A DNA stretch of 64,000 nucleotides from assembly GCF_008274825.1 (NCBI RefSeq), contig NZ_CP030848.1:3657618-3721617 (forward strand), read 5' to 3'. The notes beneath the pieces were generated by a model. The model saw only the letters and a list, made by a program, of their open reading frames with translations. It was not told the DNA's origin and did not search any database. The position numbers were made by a program, and so were the translations under genes. Numbering within the stretch: the first letter of the stretch is position 1; each line of letters opens with the position of its first letter. The stretch is from Sphingobacterium hotanense. Lineage in GTDB: Bacteria > Bacteroidota > Bacteroidia > Sphingobacteriales > Sphingobacteriaceae. Below, in pieces: positions 38,088-47,153 of the stretch.

Positions 38088-40538
38088 ATGTTTAACAGTC
38101 TACGCCACTTAAAAAGAAATAAGCTATTCAGCTTTTTGAATATCCTGGGATTAACTATCGGGATTAGCTCCTGCTGGTTGATTTACCGATTTGTAAGTTA
38201 TGAGCTCAGTTATGAGCAGGGCATTCCAGATAAAGAGAACATTTATCGAGTATTATCGAATTTTAAGCGCGATGGCCAGGATGAGCTATTTGGTGGCTTG
38301 TCGCGACCGATCTACTTCCATATGAAGCAGGAGATGGATGGTCTTGAAAATGTTGTTCCGAGCTTCCGGATGTTTGTTGCAAAGATCGATATACCTGCTA
38401 TCGCCGGTCAGGACGCAAAGCAGGAAGAGCCTGATTATTTGGAGACTGCAGTGATTAATACGGTTCCTAGTTATTTTGATATGCTACCCTATAAGTGGCT
38501 CGCGGGAGATAAGAGGACCGCGTTGAACGACCCGTTTCAACTCGTGCTGACGGAGAAACGCGCAAAGTATTACTTTCCAACCTTAAGCCCGCAGGAGATT
38601 GTAGGAAAAACGATTGTATATAATGATTCGTTGAAGAAAACAGTTTCCGGCATTGTAGAGAATCTACCATTCCCGTCTGAATTTATTGGTCAAGAATTTC
38701 TCCTACTGAAGGAACGAGCGGAAGATAAAAGACTAGCCAGTTGGACAAACAGCAACGGTGCGGACAAGGTTTATATTTTAGTCAAGGATAAAGCCGCCGC
38801 TGATAAAGCTCTTACGGAAATACAGGCTACCGTCAAAAGTAAATGGGAAGAATTTAAAGCAGAGACCAAGCCGACTTATGAATATACGAGAAGCATTAAC
38901 TTCATGCCGATCAAAGACTCGCATTTTGCGTCGCACATGAACGAGCGCGACGCTGATAAAACCAGCTTACAGGTGATCTATGGTTTAATTGGTGTTGGAA
39001 TTTTCTTGCTATTGTTGGCTTGCATCAATTACATCAACCTGACCACCGCACAGTTACCGCAACGTTATAAAGAAATTGGGATTCGCAAAACGCTTGGTGG
39101 ATCTAACAAATCGCTAGTACTGCAGATGATGACAGAAACAGCAATCATCGTTGGATTAGCGACCGTCTTATCGGCTTTCGTTGTCCAGATTGCCATGCTG
39201 TTCCTTGGCGACTTACTATCCGAAGGTGCCAAGACCAATTCCAATCCGCTACTCTTTATAGTCTTCATCGCTTTTGTATTATTAACGACTAGTGTATTGG
39301 CAGGATTTTATCCCTCGTGGATCATCAGCAAGGTCAATGCTGTGGATATCTTTAGAAATAAAGGAACAGTTGCCGTCGGTCAGAACAGAATAAACCTTCG
39401 TAAGGCACTTATCGTTTTCCAATTTATCATTGCGCAGATATTTATTGTTGGAGCATTGATTGTTGGGCAGCAATTAAAATATCTGGTGGAAAAAGATATG
39501 GGTTTCAACAAAGATGCCGTGATTCTTTCTGAAATACCTTACAAGCTTTTCGAAGACCCTAATTTCGAAACGAAGAAGATAACCCTCAGCAATGAACTAC
39601 GTCAGATTCCAGGTGTTGAGGCTGTAACGATGGGGACTGCTCCATTATCGCCGGACTATAGTTCTTCTCACATGAACTACTATCCGAAGGGACAGTTGGA
39701 GCCTATCTCACAAAACATATTCACTAAAGTAATCGATCAGGAGTACTTCTCCTTTTACGATTTGAAGCTCACTGCTGGTGCTCCCCTTTTACCATCTGAC
39801 ACAACCAACGGCTATATTATCAATGAAACCGCAGCTAGAGGATATGGATTTAAGAATCCACAAGATGCGATAGGCGAAATAATTGGACAGAAAGGATATG
39901 AGCAGCGAATTGTAGGCGTTATGAAAGATTTCCATACCAGAGACTTTTATTCAAACATTGAGCCTTTAGCACTTCTCCACTCAAAGGAACAGTTAGGGGA
40001 TTATGGTATCCGACTAAGCTCAACGAATAGAAAAGAATGGCCGCAAATCATCGAACAAGTGAAGTCTACCTGGGCAAAGTTCTTCCCGGAAGATACATTT
40101 ACATATAAGTTCTATGACGAGTCGATTCTCGCGATGTACAAAAAGGAACAAAACCTATACAAACTGACGAACATCAGCACGGGCATCGCGATTATCATCA
40201 GCTGCCTGGGTCTATTCGGACTTGCAACTATAACCGCATTTCAACGCAGCAAAGAAATCGGCATCCGTAAAGTATTGGGTGCAACCGTGTCGGGAATTGT
40301 CGGCATGCTTTCCAAAGACTTCGTGAAGATGGTTATCCTTGCAATCCTCATCGCAAGCCCTATCATCTGGTGGGCGTGTAACAAGTGGTTGCAAGACTTC
40401 GTTTACCGCATCGAGCTATCATGGATTCCGTTTGTTTTGGGCGGATTATTCGCCTTAGTGGCAGCCCTATTAACCGTGAGCTATCAGGCTATCAAGGCGG
40501 CAAAGACTAATCCTGTGGATAGTTTGAGGGATGAGTAA
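38088..40538 (+). CDS. FtsX/MacB-type ABC permease (2)
   Basis: An 816-residue permease with the same plan as permease 1: N-terminal helix, periplasmic domain, FtsX block (YKEIGIRKTLGGS), second periplasmic domain and second FtsX block (SKEIGIRKVLGATV), ending NPVDSLRDE. It is the most divergent at the N-terminus (FNSLRHLKRNKLFSFLNILG). Its natural promoter is likely upstream of hlyD, but an insertion sequence now lies in between. It ends in B and A arrays and a terminator. Confidence 0.88.
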   Translation: MFNSLRHLKRNKLFSFLNILGLTIGISSCWLIYRFVSYELSYEQGIPDKENIYRVLSNFKRDGQDELFGGLSRPIYFHMKQEMDGLENVVPSFRMFVAKIDIPAIAGQDAKQEEPDYLETAVINTVPSYFDMLPYKWLAGDKRTALNDPFQLVLTEKRAKYYFPTLSPQEIVGKTIVYNDSLKKTVSGIVENLPFPSEFIGQEFLLLKERAEDKRLASWTNSNGADKVYILVKDKAAADKALTEIQATVKSKWEEFKAETKPTYEYTRSINFMPIKDSHFASHMNERDADKTSLQVIYGLIGVGIFLLLLACINYINLTTAQLPQRYKEIGIRKTLGGSNKSLVLQMMTETAIIVGLATVLSAFVVQIAMLFLGDLLSEGAKTNSNPLLFIVFIAFVLLTTSVLAGFYPSWIISKVNAVDIFRNKGTVAVGQNRINLRKALIVFQFIIAQIFIVGALIVGQQLKYLVEKDMGFNKDAVILSEIPYKLFEDPNFETKKITLSNELRQIPGVEAVTMGTAPLSPDYSSSHMNYYPKGQLEPISQNIFTKVIDQEYFSFYDLKLTAGAPLLPSDTTNGYIINETAARGYGFKNPQDAIGEIIGQKGYEQRIVGVMKDFHTRDFYSNIEPLALLHSKEQLGDYGIRLSSTNRKEWPQIIEQVKSTWAKFFPEDTFTYKFYDESILAMYKKEQNLYKLTNISTGIAIIISCLGLFGLATITAFQRSKEIGIRKVLGATVSGIVGMLSKDFVKMVILAILIASPIIWWACNKWLQDFVYRIELSWIPFVLGGLFALVAALLTVSYQAIKAAKTNPVDSLRDE

Positions 40539-40542
40539 GAGT

Positions 40543-40624
40543 AGTAGTTAGTATTTAGTAGTTAGTATTTAGACCTATGGCGGATATGAGATTTGGATAT
40601 AAGATTTTAGACATTAGATTTTAG
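40543..40624 (+). repeat. Family B and A arrays after permease 2
   Basis: B units (40543-40577, ending TTAGACCTATGG) are followed by A units (about 40582-40624), both TTAG-oriented relative to permease 2. Confidence 0.8.
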
Positions 40625-40629
40625 AGCAG

Positions 40630-40650
40630 GGCGCCGACTAGGCGCCTTTT
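40630..40650 (+). terminator. Family D GGCGCC terminator of permease 2
   Basis: GGCGCC, GACTA, GGCGCC, TTTT. It closely resembles the terminator after the barrel gene. Confidence 0.85.
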
Positions 40651-41228
40651 GCTGTTTGAGGAGTTTTCTGAACCAGGAAAGGAAGGATGCAAGGATGAAC
40701 AGGATCTGGATACACCTACTATTACTGAATAACATTTTACACCTCATTCTTAACCATATTATAGCCAATTCCGAGCGCTTATGATTGGGGTTTGAATTGG
40801 GTTTACATTGGGTTTGAAATGGGTGTAAGTAGACTGACTTACCTTTGGGTTACTAAAAAGGGAACAATAAAATATAACATAGGTATTTAAAGGTTAAACC
40901 TGATCCTGTCAATCCTTAAATCCTTCCTTTCCTGGTTCAGACAAAATATCCTGACAATCCCTAGATACTTTCGTTCCTAGTTCAAAGACAAAATATCCTA
41001 ACAATCCTTCCTTTCTTCAAAAACAAACTTTCCTTTCTTGTTTAAAACAAATGTTCAGGATGTGTGGAGTGACGGGATTGAATTGTCTTGAACCAGGAAA
41101 AAAAGGATGAAATGATTATCAGGATTGGAAAGAAAGGTAGACGATTGATCCTGCCAATCCTTAAATCCTTCCTTTCTTGATTCAGAAAAATTTTCCTTTC
41201 TAAACCAAAGAAAAAAACAACGCATCCC
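40651..41228. repeat. Repeat island between permease 2 and the lipoprotein gene
   Basis: C half-element (40669-40707), family E segment (40772-40830), C reverse copy (about 40901-40941), decayed C fragments (about 40950-41050), then a C forward/reverse pair (41088-41127 and 41146-41184). ORFs here are repeat by-products; no gene is seen. Confidence 0.75.
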
Positions 41229-41252
41229 AAAAAAAGCGCCTAATCGGCGCCC
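41229..41252 (-). terminator. Family D terminator of the lipoprotein gene
   Basis: On the minus strand GGGCGCC, GATTA, GGCGC, then seven T. Confidence 0.8.
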
Positions 41253-41258
41253 TGCTCT

Positions 41259-41290
41259 AAAATCCTAATATCTTATATCTAATATCTAAA
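41259..41290 (-). repeat. Family A array after the lipoprotein stop
   Basis: On the minus strand TTAG/TAGA heptads begin directly after the stop, before the GGCGCC terminator. Confidence 0.75.
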
Positions 41291-41704
41291 CTATTGTTTC
41301 GGTCCCTGAAAGCTAAACTGAACAGCATCCGCTGCTAGGGGCTGGCTACTTATAGATAACTGAGATGTCGCCGTGTAATAAATAAAGATTCCTGCAGGAT
41401 CTTGAGGATCTTCGCTCATAATATCGCCGTCCAAACTTGCTACTTTGATTACTCGGGTGTAAGCTCCTTCCGGAAACGGCATGGTAATTTTCATTTCCGA
41501 ACCATTTTGTTTACTCACCGTTACGATGGCGTTGGCAGTCGTATTAAATGCTTTTCCGGGAAGTCTGGATTTTAGCGTCCCTTTGAAGGAGCCTGTCGCC
41601 ACATCAATCGACGGACCTGCTTCTTCATCTTTACTGCAAGAAGAATGTGCTGTTGTGCTGACTGCTAACAAGGCTAGGACAGCAAGTTTAATTGTTGATT
41701 TCAT
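41291..41704 (-). CDS. Small putative lipoprotein of the efflux locus
   Basis: A 137-residue protein with a lipoprotein leader (Cys at residue 23 in AHSSC) and a mature beta-rich domain with no recognisable catalytic motif. It diverges from permease 3, and the two share one pair of activator sites; a sigma54-like element precedes it. It therefore looks like part of the same regulon, perhaps a periplasmic or surface accessory. No family was recognised. Confidence 0.72.
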   Translation of the reverse strand: MKSTIKLAVLALLAVSTTAHSSCSKDEEAGPSIDVATGSFKGTLKSRLPGKAFNTTANAIVTVSKQNGSEMKITMPFPEGAYTRVIKVASLDGDIMSEDPQDPAGIFIYYTATSQLSISSQPLAADAVQFSFQGPKQ

Positions 41705-41737
41705 AGGGTTTTATTATAGTTGTGTATCAAGATAGGA

Positions 41738-41753
41738 TACAATTATCTTGCCA
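41738..41753 (-). promoter_or_regulatory. Sigma54-like promoter of the lipoprotein gene
   Basis: On the minus strand TGGCAAGATAATTGTA: -24 TGGCA, -12 TTGTA (one change from TTGCA). It is 97 bp from the centre of the nearer activator site, about three helical turns further than elsewhere. Confidence 0.5.
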
Positions 41754-41840
41754 TTTCTTCGATATGCTTCTAAGAGAGAATAGCTTGTTAAGACGCTGAT
41801 ATATAAGTTCTAAACATGTAAATTGAAAACAAATAATGAT

Positions 41841-41877
41841 TGTTCGCATACGCACAAATACTGTTCGAATTCGAACA
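41841..41877. promoter_or_regulatory. Tandem activator sites shared by lipoprotein and permease 3
   Basis: TGTTCGCATACGCACA (41841-41856) and the perfect TGTTCGAATTCGAACA (41862-41877); centres are 21 bp apart. Confidence 0.8.
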
Positions 41878-41930
41878 ATAAACAAATGAGATTAACACAC
41901 AAACAACTGAATTTCAGAACATTAAAACAA

Positions 41931-41946
41931 TGGCATCCTAGTAGCT
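41931..41946 (+). promoter_or_regulatory. Sigma54-like promoter of permease 3
   Basis: TGGCATCCTAGTAGCT has GG at -24 and GC at -12 with correct spacing. The -24 GG is 63 bp from the centre of the perfect activator site. Confidence 0.65.
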
Positions 41947-41974
41947 ATCCAATAGTTGTCGAATAAAATAGCCC

Positions 41975-42013
41975 CTAAGGGTCTAAATACTAAGTACTAA
42001 ATACTAAATACTT
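41975..42013 (+). repeat. Family B array before permease 3
   Basis: GGTCTAAATACTAAGTACT-type heptads in CTAA orientation fill the leader between the predicted transcription start and the ATG. Confidence 0.75.
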
Positions 42014-42018
42014 CATCG

Positions 42019-44403
42019 ATGATTCGTAATTACTTTAATATCCTAGCTCGCAGTCTTGCAAAGAACAAAGTGTTTTCCTTTATCAATATTATCGGATTGT
42101 CGATCGGTATGGCTGCAGCTATCCTAATTACGCTCTGGATTCAGCGAGAATACAGTATGGATAAGTTTCATGAGAAATCTGATCGTCTATATGTAGTCTA
42201 TAATCGTGATACGGATGGAATCGAAACATGGGTAAACAATAATACCCAGAAAATATTGACGACGACTTTACAATCGGATTATCCTGAGGTTGAGGGCGCA
42301 ACTATATATAATGGGAGCTCGAATCTCTTCCGAATTGGCGACAAGAAAATAAAAGGTTATGGTGCAGTCGTAGACAGTGTGTTTCTAAATATGTTCAGCT
42401 TTCCTCTACTGGAAGGCGATGCGAATACAGCGTTGGCAGACCCTAGCCATATCGTGTTGACAGCCTCCTTTGTGAAAACCTTATTTGGGAATGAGAATCC
42501 GGTTGGAAAGACATTAACTGTCGACTCTGCATCGCAGTTTACAGTGACCGCTGTGCTCCAAGATCTACCAAACAATACCAAGTTTGGTTTCAAATACTTG
42601 ATCCCTCGTTCTTATGCCAAACGCATAAATCCAGACCAAGATGGATGGGGAGCATTTTCGACAACAAGCTATGTATTATTGAAAGAAGGAGCCTCGCAGA
42701 CCGCTTTAGAAAACAAGATTAAGAACCTGGCAAAGGATAACACCAAAAGTGCTGGCCTTCCGATTACGGCAGAGCCCTTTCTACATCCAATAGACAAGAA
42801 GTACTTGTATAATAAAGATGTGAATGGGCAGCTCGTCGCTGGCGAGATTAGTAAGATTCGATTGTTTACCGCCATTGCCGGCTTCATACTGCTAATTGCA
42901 TGCATCAACTTTATGAACTTGAGTACAGCTAAGAGTGAAAAGCGTGCGAAAGAAGTGGGGATCCGCAAGGTAGTAGGCGTGACGAAAATGGGATTGATAC
43001 TACAGTTTATCTTCGAGAGTGTGTTCCTAAGCTTCGTGTCCTTCCTCATTGCACTGGGACTAGTTTATTTGGCCCTTCCACATTATAGCCAATTAGTTGG
43101 CGGGAAACTGATTGTACCAATACAAGAGCCAGGGTTTTGGTTGCTTAGTATTGCTTTCATTTTGTTTACCGGACTTTTGGCCGGTAGCTATCCAGCCTTC
43201 TTCCTATCCTCCTTTAATCCTGTTAAAGTATTGAAAGGTACATTTAAGTCAGCAAGAAGTACTGTCTCTGCGCGGAAAGTCTTGGTTGTTATCCAATTTA
43301 CCTTTGCTATCACATTGATTATTTCTACGATTATCATTTACAATCAAATACGCTATGCACTAGACCGCGATGCGGGATATGACAGGGAGCAGTTAATTGC
43401 TGTACCGATGGAAGGGAAAATACGTTCGAATTATGATTTGATAAAAAATGAAATATTAAATACTGGAGCAGTTAGCTCGATGACCAAGAGTCTGAGCCCT
43501 ATAACACAAAAATGGAGCGATCAATGGGGGCTAGAATGGGATGGCAGCACGAAACAGGACGAGCAGACCGTATTCGTAAAATTTGGAACGGATGCCGACT
43601 TTGCGAAGACGATGGGCTTGAAGATTGTCGAAGGTCGCGATATTGACGTCAATAAATTCCCAACGGATACTAGTGCTATATTACTGAATGAGGCGGCCAT
43701 TAAGGCGATGCGTATAAAGGACCCTATCGGTAAACTGATCAATCATGTGGGTTATAAAGAAGCGAACTATAAAATCGTCGGCATTGTAAACGACTTTGTG
43801 TTTGGATCGCCTTTTGTCGATAAGATTGAACCTATGATGATCTGTGGACCGCGTGCGTATTATGCGACGACCATACATATGAAACTGTCGGATAAATTTG
43901 AGACGAAAGAAAGTCTGTCGAAGATTGAACAGGTCTTGAAGAAGTTAAATCCGGATTATGAGTTTGTTTATGATTTCACCGATGAAGACTATGCTTACAA
44001 AGTTGCCTCTGCCGAACGCACGGGCAAATTAGTAACCCTCTTTGCAGGATTAACTATCTTGATTTCTTGTCTCGGGTTGTTTGGCCTTGCAGCGTATATG
44101 GCGGAGAACAGAACGAAAGAGATCGGAATCCGCAAGGTGTTGGGAGCCTCGGTCCTGCAAGTGACGAGCTTATTATCAAAAGAGTTTATCGTGTTGATCT
44201 TTATCGCATTCCTAATAGCTTCTCCAATTGCTTGGTATGCCATGAAAAACTGGTTATCTGATTACAGCTATAGAACCGAGATTTCTTGGTGGGTATTTGC
44301 AATAACGGGCGGATTGGCAGTCATTATTACCATGCTGACCATTAGCTGGCAGTCCATTAAAGCTGCAATAGCAAATCCAGTGAGCAGCATGAGAGATGAA
44401 TAA
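42019..44403 (+). CDS. FtsX/MacB-type ABC permease (3)
   Basis: A 794-residue permease: N-terminal helix (FINIIGLSIGMAAAILITLWI), periplasmic domain, FtsX block (KRAKEVGIRKVVGVT), YPAFFLSSF, second periplasmic domain, second FtsX block (RTKEIGIRKVLGASV), end NPVSSMRDE. It is the closest paralogue of permease 1. It heads a probable transcript with permease 4, from its own sigma54-like promoter. Confidence 0.88.
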   Translation: MIRNYFNILARSLAKNKVFSFINIIGLSIGMAAAILITLWIQREYSMDKFHEKSDRLYVVYNRDTDGIETWVNNNTQKILTTTLQSDYPEVEGATIYNGSSNLFRIGDKKIKGYGAVVDSVFLNMFSFPLLEGDANTALADPSHIVLTASFVKTLFGNENPVGKTLTVDSASQFTVTAVLQDLPNNTKFGFKYLIPRSYAKRINPDQDGWGAFSTTSYVLLKEGASQTALENKIKNLAKDNTKSAGLPITAEPFLHPIDKKYLYNKDVNGQLVAGEISKIRLFTAIAGFILLIACINFMNLSTAKSEKRAKEVGIRKVVGVTKMGLILQFIFESVFLSFVSFLIALGLVYLALPHYSQLVGGKLIVPIQEPGFWLLSIAFILFTGLLAGSYPAFFLSSFNPVKVLKGTFKSARSTVSARKVLVVIQFTFAITLIISTIIIYNQIRYALDRDAGYDREQLIAVPMEGKIRSNYDLIKNEILNTGAVSSMTKSLSPITQKWSDQWGLEWDGSTKQDEQTVFVKFGTDADFAKTMGLKIVEGRDIDVNKFPTDTSAILLNEAAIKAMRIKDPIGKLINHVGYKEANYKIVGIVNDFVFGSPFVDKIEPMMICGPRAYYATTIHMKLSDKFETKESLSKIEQVLKKLNPDYEFVYDFTDEDYAYKVASAERTGKLVTLFAGLTILISCLGLFGLAAYMAENRTKEIGIRKVLGASVLQVTSLLSKEFIVLIFIAFLIASPIAWYAMKNWLSDYSYRTEISWWVFAITGGLAVIITMLTISWQSIKAAIANPVSSMRDE

Positions 44404-44405
44404 TG

Positions 44406-44527
44406 TTTTAGATATGAGATATTAGATTTTAGACATTAGACCAGCACTGAATATTAAGCAGGTTAATAATGAATAAGTTTCATCAACTATAGGTCTTAAT
44501 ACTAACTACTAAATACTAAATACTACA
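44406..44527 (+). repeat. Arrays between permeases 3 and 4
   Basis: A family A array in TTAG orientation follows the stop (44406-44441). A spacer and then a family B array in CTAA orientation (about 44491-44526) end just before the next ATG. Confidence 0.75.
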
Positions 44528-44529
44528 AA

Positions 44530-46926
44530 ATGTTAAAAATAGCCTTTCGCACTATATTAAAAACAAAGTCTTTGACTTTTGTTCAGATCTTCGGGTTCTC
44601 TATCGCGATAGCGACAGCTACCATTCTATTCTTAACGGCCATGTTTGAGCTATCCTTTGACAAATTCCATAAGGATATTGACCGAATTGGTGTTGTCTAC
44701 ATAGAGACCAATACAGCTAATGGTACTAACTATAACACCAGTGTTGCTGCGCCATTAGCACCATTAATGAAAAAAGAGCTTCCTAATGTAGAAGAAGTCA
44801 GCAGGCTTTTAAACGGCAATATCTTATTGCGAAATGGGGACAAAGAACTCCGAAGCAATAATAAATATGTTGACCAGTCTTTCTTTTCGATGTTTGATTT
44901 CGAACTGATCGCTGGGAATAAAACAGCACTTGATAATCTTGATGGACTTGTCATTGACGAAAACACCGCAACAGCGCTGTTTGGAACGACCGATGTTGTC
45001 GGCAAAACTGTCGAATTTAATCAAACTGGAACCTGGGAAAACAATGTTGTCACCGCCGTGACAAAATCTGTTCCAGCGAATTCTAGCATACAATTTAACA
45101 GTTTAACGCGCTTTGAGAAATCACCGCAATACCAAGAGCGGATGAATGAGTGGACCCACAAAGACCATACGTTATTAGTGAAAGTAAAGTCTTCCAAATT
45201 GGATGATCGGAAATTTGCAGACGCTACGAGATCCTTTGCTCAAGTACATTACAACGATGAGATTACCAAGCTGAAAAGAGATGGCGCAAAGCCTGATGAA
45301 CATGGCGCCTATATCAATATTCATTTGCTCCCGCTGTCGGATTTGCATTTAACGAGTGTTGAATATGGGTCGATAGAAAAAACGCCATTCCCATGGATAC
45401 TCCTTTTGATCTCCGGACTCATCCTGTTTATCGCGGGTTCTAACTTTGTCAATCTGTCTTTAGCGAACTCCTTAAGTCGCATTAAAGAAATTGGTACAAG
45501 AAAAACAATTGGAGGCACTACCTTCCAACTTTTCAAACAACTGTGGTTAGAATCGTTTATCATTTGTGTAATCGGATTGATTCTAGGAATTCTATTCGCC
45601 ACGCTACTATTACCGGAATACAATGCGACGCTAGGTTACCACTTTAAGATAGCGCAGCTCTTTGACCCTGTGAATATCGCTGTATTTCTTACTGCTTTCC
45701 TTATTTTGACATTGATTACCGGAGGCTATCCTGCCCTCCGTATGGCTCGCGCCAATATCATCCAAAGTCTCAAAGGCACGGGAAAGATAAAATCAACTCC
45801 AATGCAGAATAGTTTGACGGTATTGCAATTCGCTATCGCTATCATCCTATGTATTGCGACCATTGTAATCAGCTTTCAATTGCACTACCTTACGAACCGA
45901 CCTTTGGGCTTTAACAAGAGCGAGGTAGTCAGCATTCCTATTGGCAATAGTATTGATGGTCAACAAGCATTAGAACGCATGCGTATTGAACTAGCTGCTC
46001 ATCCTTGGGCAAAAAGTGTCAGCGGATCCGATATTAACCTGGGTCGAGGACGGGACAATAGTACATCGACGAGCAGATTCGGATTCGATCATGAAGGCAA
46101 AGAGATTATCACGAACTTCCTAAGGATAGATTATGATTATCTGAAAACCTTGGATATCAAACTCATTGCCGGTAGAGATTTTAACAAAAGCTTTGGAACT
46201 GATACCAATGCTGTGCTTATCAACAAAGAAATGGCATTAGCTGTTGGCGGAGAAGATGCAATATTAGGGAAACCATTAGGAATGGATGGATCGCCGACAG
46301 TAATCGGCATTGTCGATAACTTCAACTTTCAAGACTTAAAACAACAAGTCGGCCCCTTGACCATGTCTGTCAATCCCAATATATTCCCTGTGCAATATAT
46401 CTTTGTTCGCGTGGAGACTAATGATCTCGCCAAAACACTGGAAGATGTTGAGTCCATCTGGAAAAAAGTCAATCCACGCTCCAATATTGACGCAAGTTAT
46501 CTCGACGAGAATACGCAAAATCTATATAAGAACGACCGACGTTTTGGGAAAATAGTGATTACTGGAGCATCGGTAGCTATCGTTATCTCTTGCCTTGGTT
46601 TATTCGCTTTGACCGTGCTTCTGATCAATGGAAAGATCAAAGAGATCGGAATACGGAAAGTATTAGGATCCTCGATCAGCAATATCATTCTATTGCTGTC
46701 CAAAAACTTTATCAAGCTGATCAGTATCGCCTTCCTAATCGCCGCACCTATCGCTTGGATAGCGATGAACAAATGGTTGCAAAGCTTCGCCTTCCGTATA
46801 GAAATCGAATGGTGGATGCCTGCCCTAGCAGGGCTAATCGCACTAGCTTTCGCTATGCTTACCATCGCTTGGCAAACCTATAAAGCGGCGCGCGTCAATC
46901 CGGTGGATAGCTTGAGGGATGAATAA
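44530..46926 (+). CDS. FtsX/MacB-type ABC permease (4)
   Basis: A 798-residue permease with the same two-half layout; the first FtsX block reads LSRIKEIGTRKTIGGT and the second GKIKEIGIRKVLGSSI, ending NPVDSLRDE. No activator site or sigma54-like element precedes it, so it is likely transcribed from the permease 3 promoter. Confidence 0.87.
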   Translation: MLKIAFRTILKTKSLTFVQIFGFSIAIATATILFLTAMFELSFDKFHKDIDRIGVVYIETNTANGTNYNTSVAAPLAPLMKKELPNVEEVSRLLNGNILLRNGDKELRSNNKYVDQSFFSMFDFELIAGNKTALDNLDGLVIDENTATALFGTTDVVGKTVEFNQTGTWENNVVTAVTKSVPANSSIQFNSLTRFEKSPQYQERMNEWTHKDHTLLVKVKSSKLDDRKFADATRSFAQVHYNDEITKLKRDGAKPDEHGAYINIHLLPLSDLHLTSVEYGSIEKTPFPWILLLISGLILFIAGSNFVNLSLANSLSRIKEIGTRKTIGGTTFQLFKQLWLESFIICVIGLILGILFATLLLPEYNATLGYHFKIAQLFDPVNIAVFLTAFLILTLITGGYPALRMARANIIQSLKGTGKIKSTPMQNSLTVLQFAIAIILCIATIVISFQLHYLTNRPLGFNKSEVVSIPIGNSIDGQQALERMRIELAAHPWAKSVSGSDINLGRGRDNSTSTSRFGFDHEGKEIITNFLRIDYDYLKTLDIKLIAGRDFNKSFGTDTNAVLINKEMALAVGGEDAILGKPLGMDGSPTVIGIVDNFNFQDLKQQVGPLTMSVNPNIFPVQYIFVRVETNDLAKTLEDVESIWKKVNPRSNIDASYLDENTQNLYKNDRRFGKIVITGASVAIVISCLGLFALTVLLINGKIKEIGIRKVLGSSISNIILLLSKNFIKLISIAFLIAAPIAWIAMNKWLQSFAFRIEIEWWMPALAGLIALAFAMLTIAWQTYKAARVNPVDSLRDE

Positions 46927-46965
46927 TTTAGACTTTAGATCTAAGACATTAGACATTAGAGCATA
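46927..46965 (+). repeat. Family A array after permease 4
   Basis: TTAGACTTTAGATCTAAGA-type heptads start within a few bases of the TAA stop. Confidence 0.75.
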
Positions 46966-46985
46966 GTGAAACAGCAAGTATCTAG

Positions 46986-47022
46986 TGTTCGAAATTGGAC
47001 TGAGACTGTTCGAAAATGAACG
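46986..47022. promoter_or_regulatory. Tandem activator sites upstream of permease 5
   Basis: TGTTCGAAATTGGACT (46986-47001) and TGTTCGAAAATGAACG (47007-47022); left halves are intact, right halves degenerate; centres 21 bp apart. Confidence 0.7.
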
Positions 47023-47075
47023 AACAAAGGGAACAAAATAAAACAAAAACACTATAAACCAACACATTACAATAT

Positions 47076-47091
47076 TGGCAAAGCCATTGCA
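47076..47091 (+). promoter_or_regulatory. Sigma54 promoter of permease 5
   Basis: TGGCAAAGCCATTGCA has -24 TTGGCA and -12 TTGCA with standard spacing; the best match to consensus in the locus. The -24 GG is 63 bp from the centre of the proximal activator site. Confidence 0.75.
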
Positions 47092-47107
47092 ACTCGGATA
47101 ATACCGT

Positions 47108-47152
47108 CTTCAAGCTCTAAAGTCTAGTATCTTATGTCTAATATCTAACATA
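47108..47152 (+). repeat. Family A array before permease 5
   Basis: CTAA-oriented heptads (TCTAAAGTCTAGTATCTTA and onwards) fill the leader up to the ATG. Confidence 0.7.
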
Positions 47153-47153
47153 G

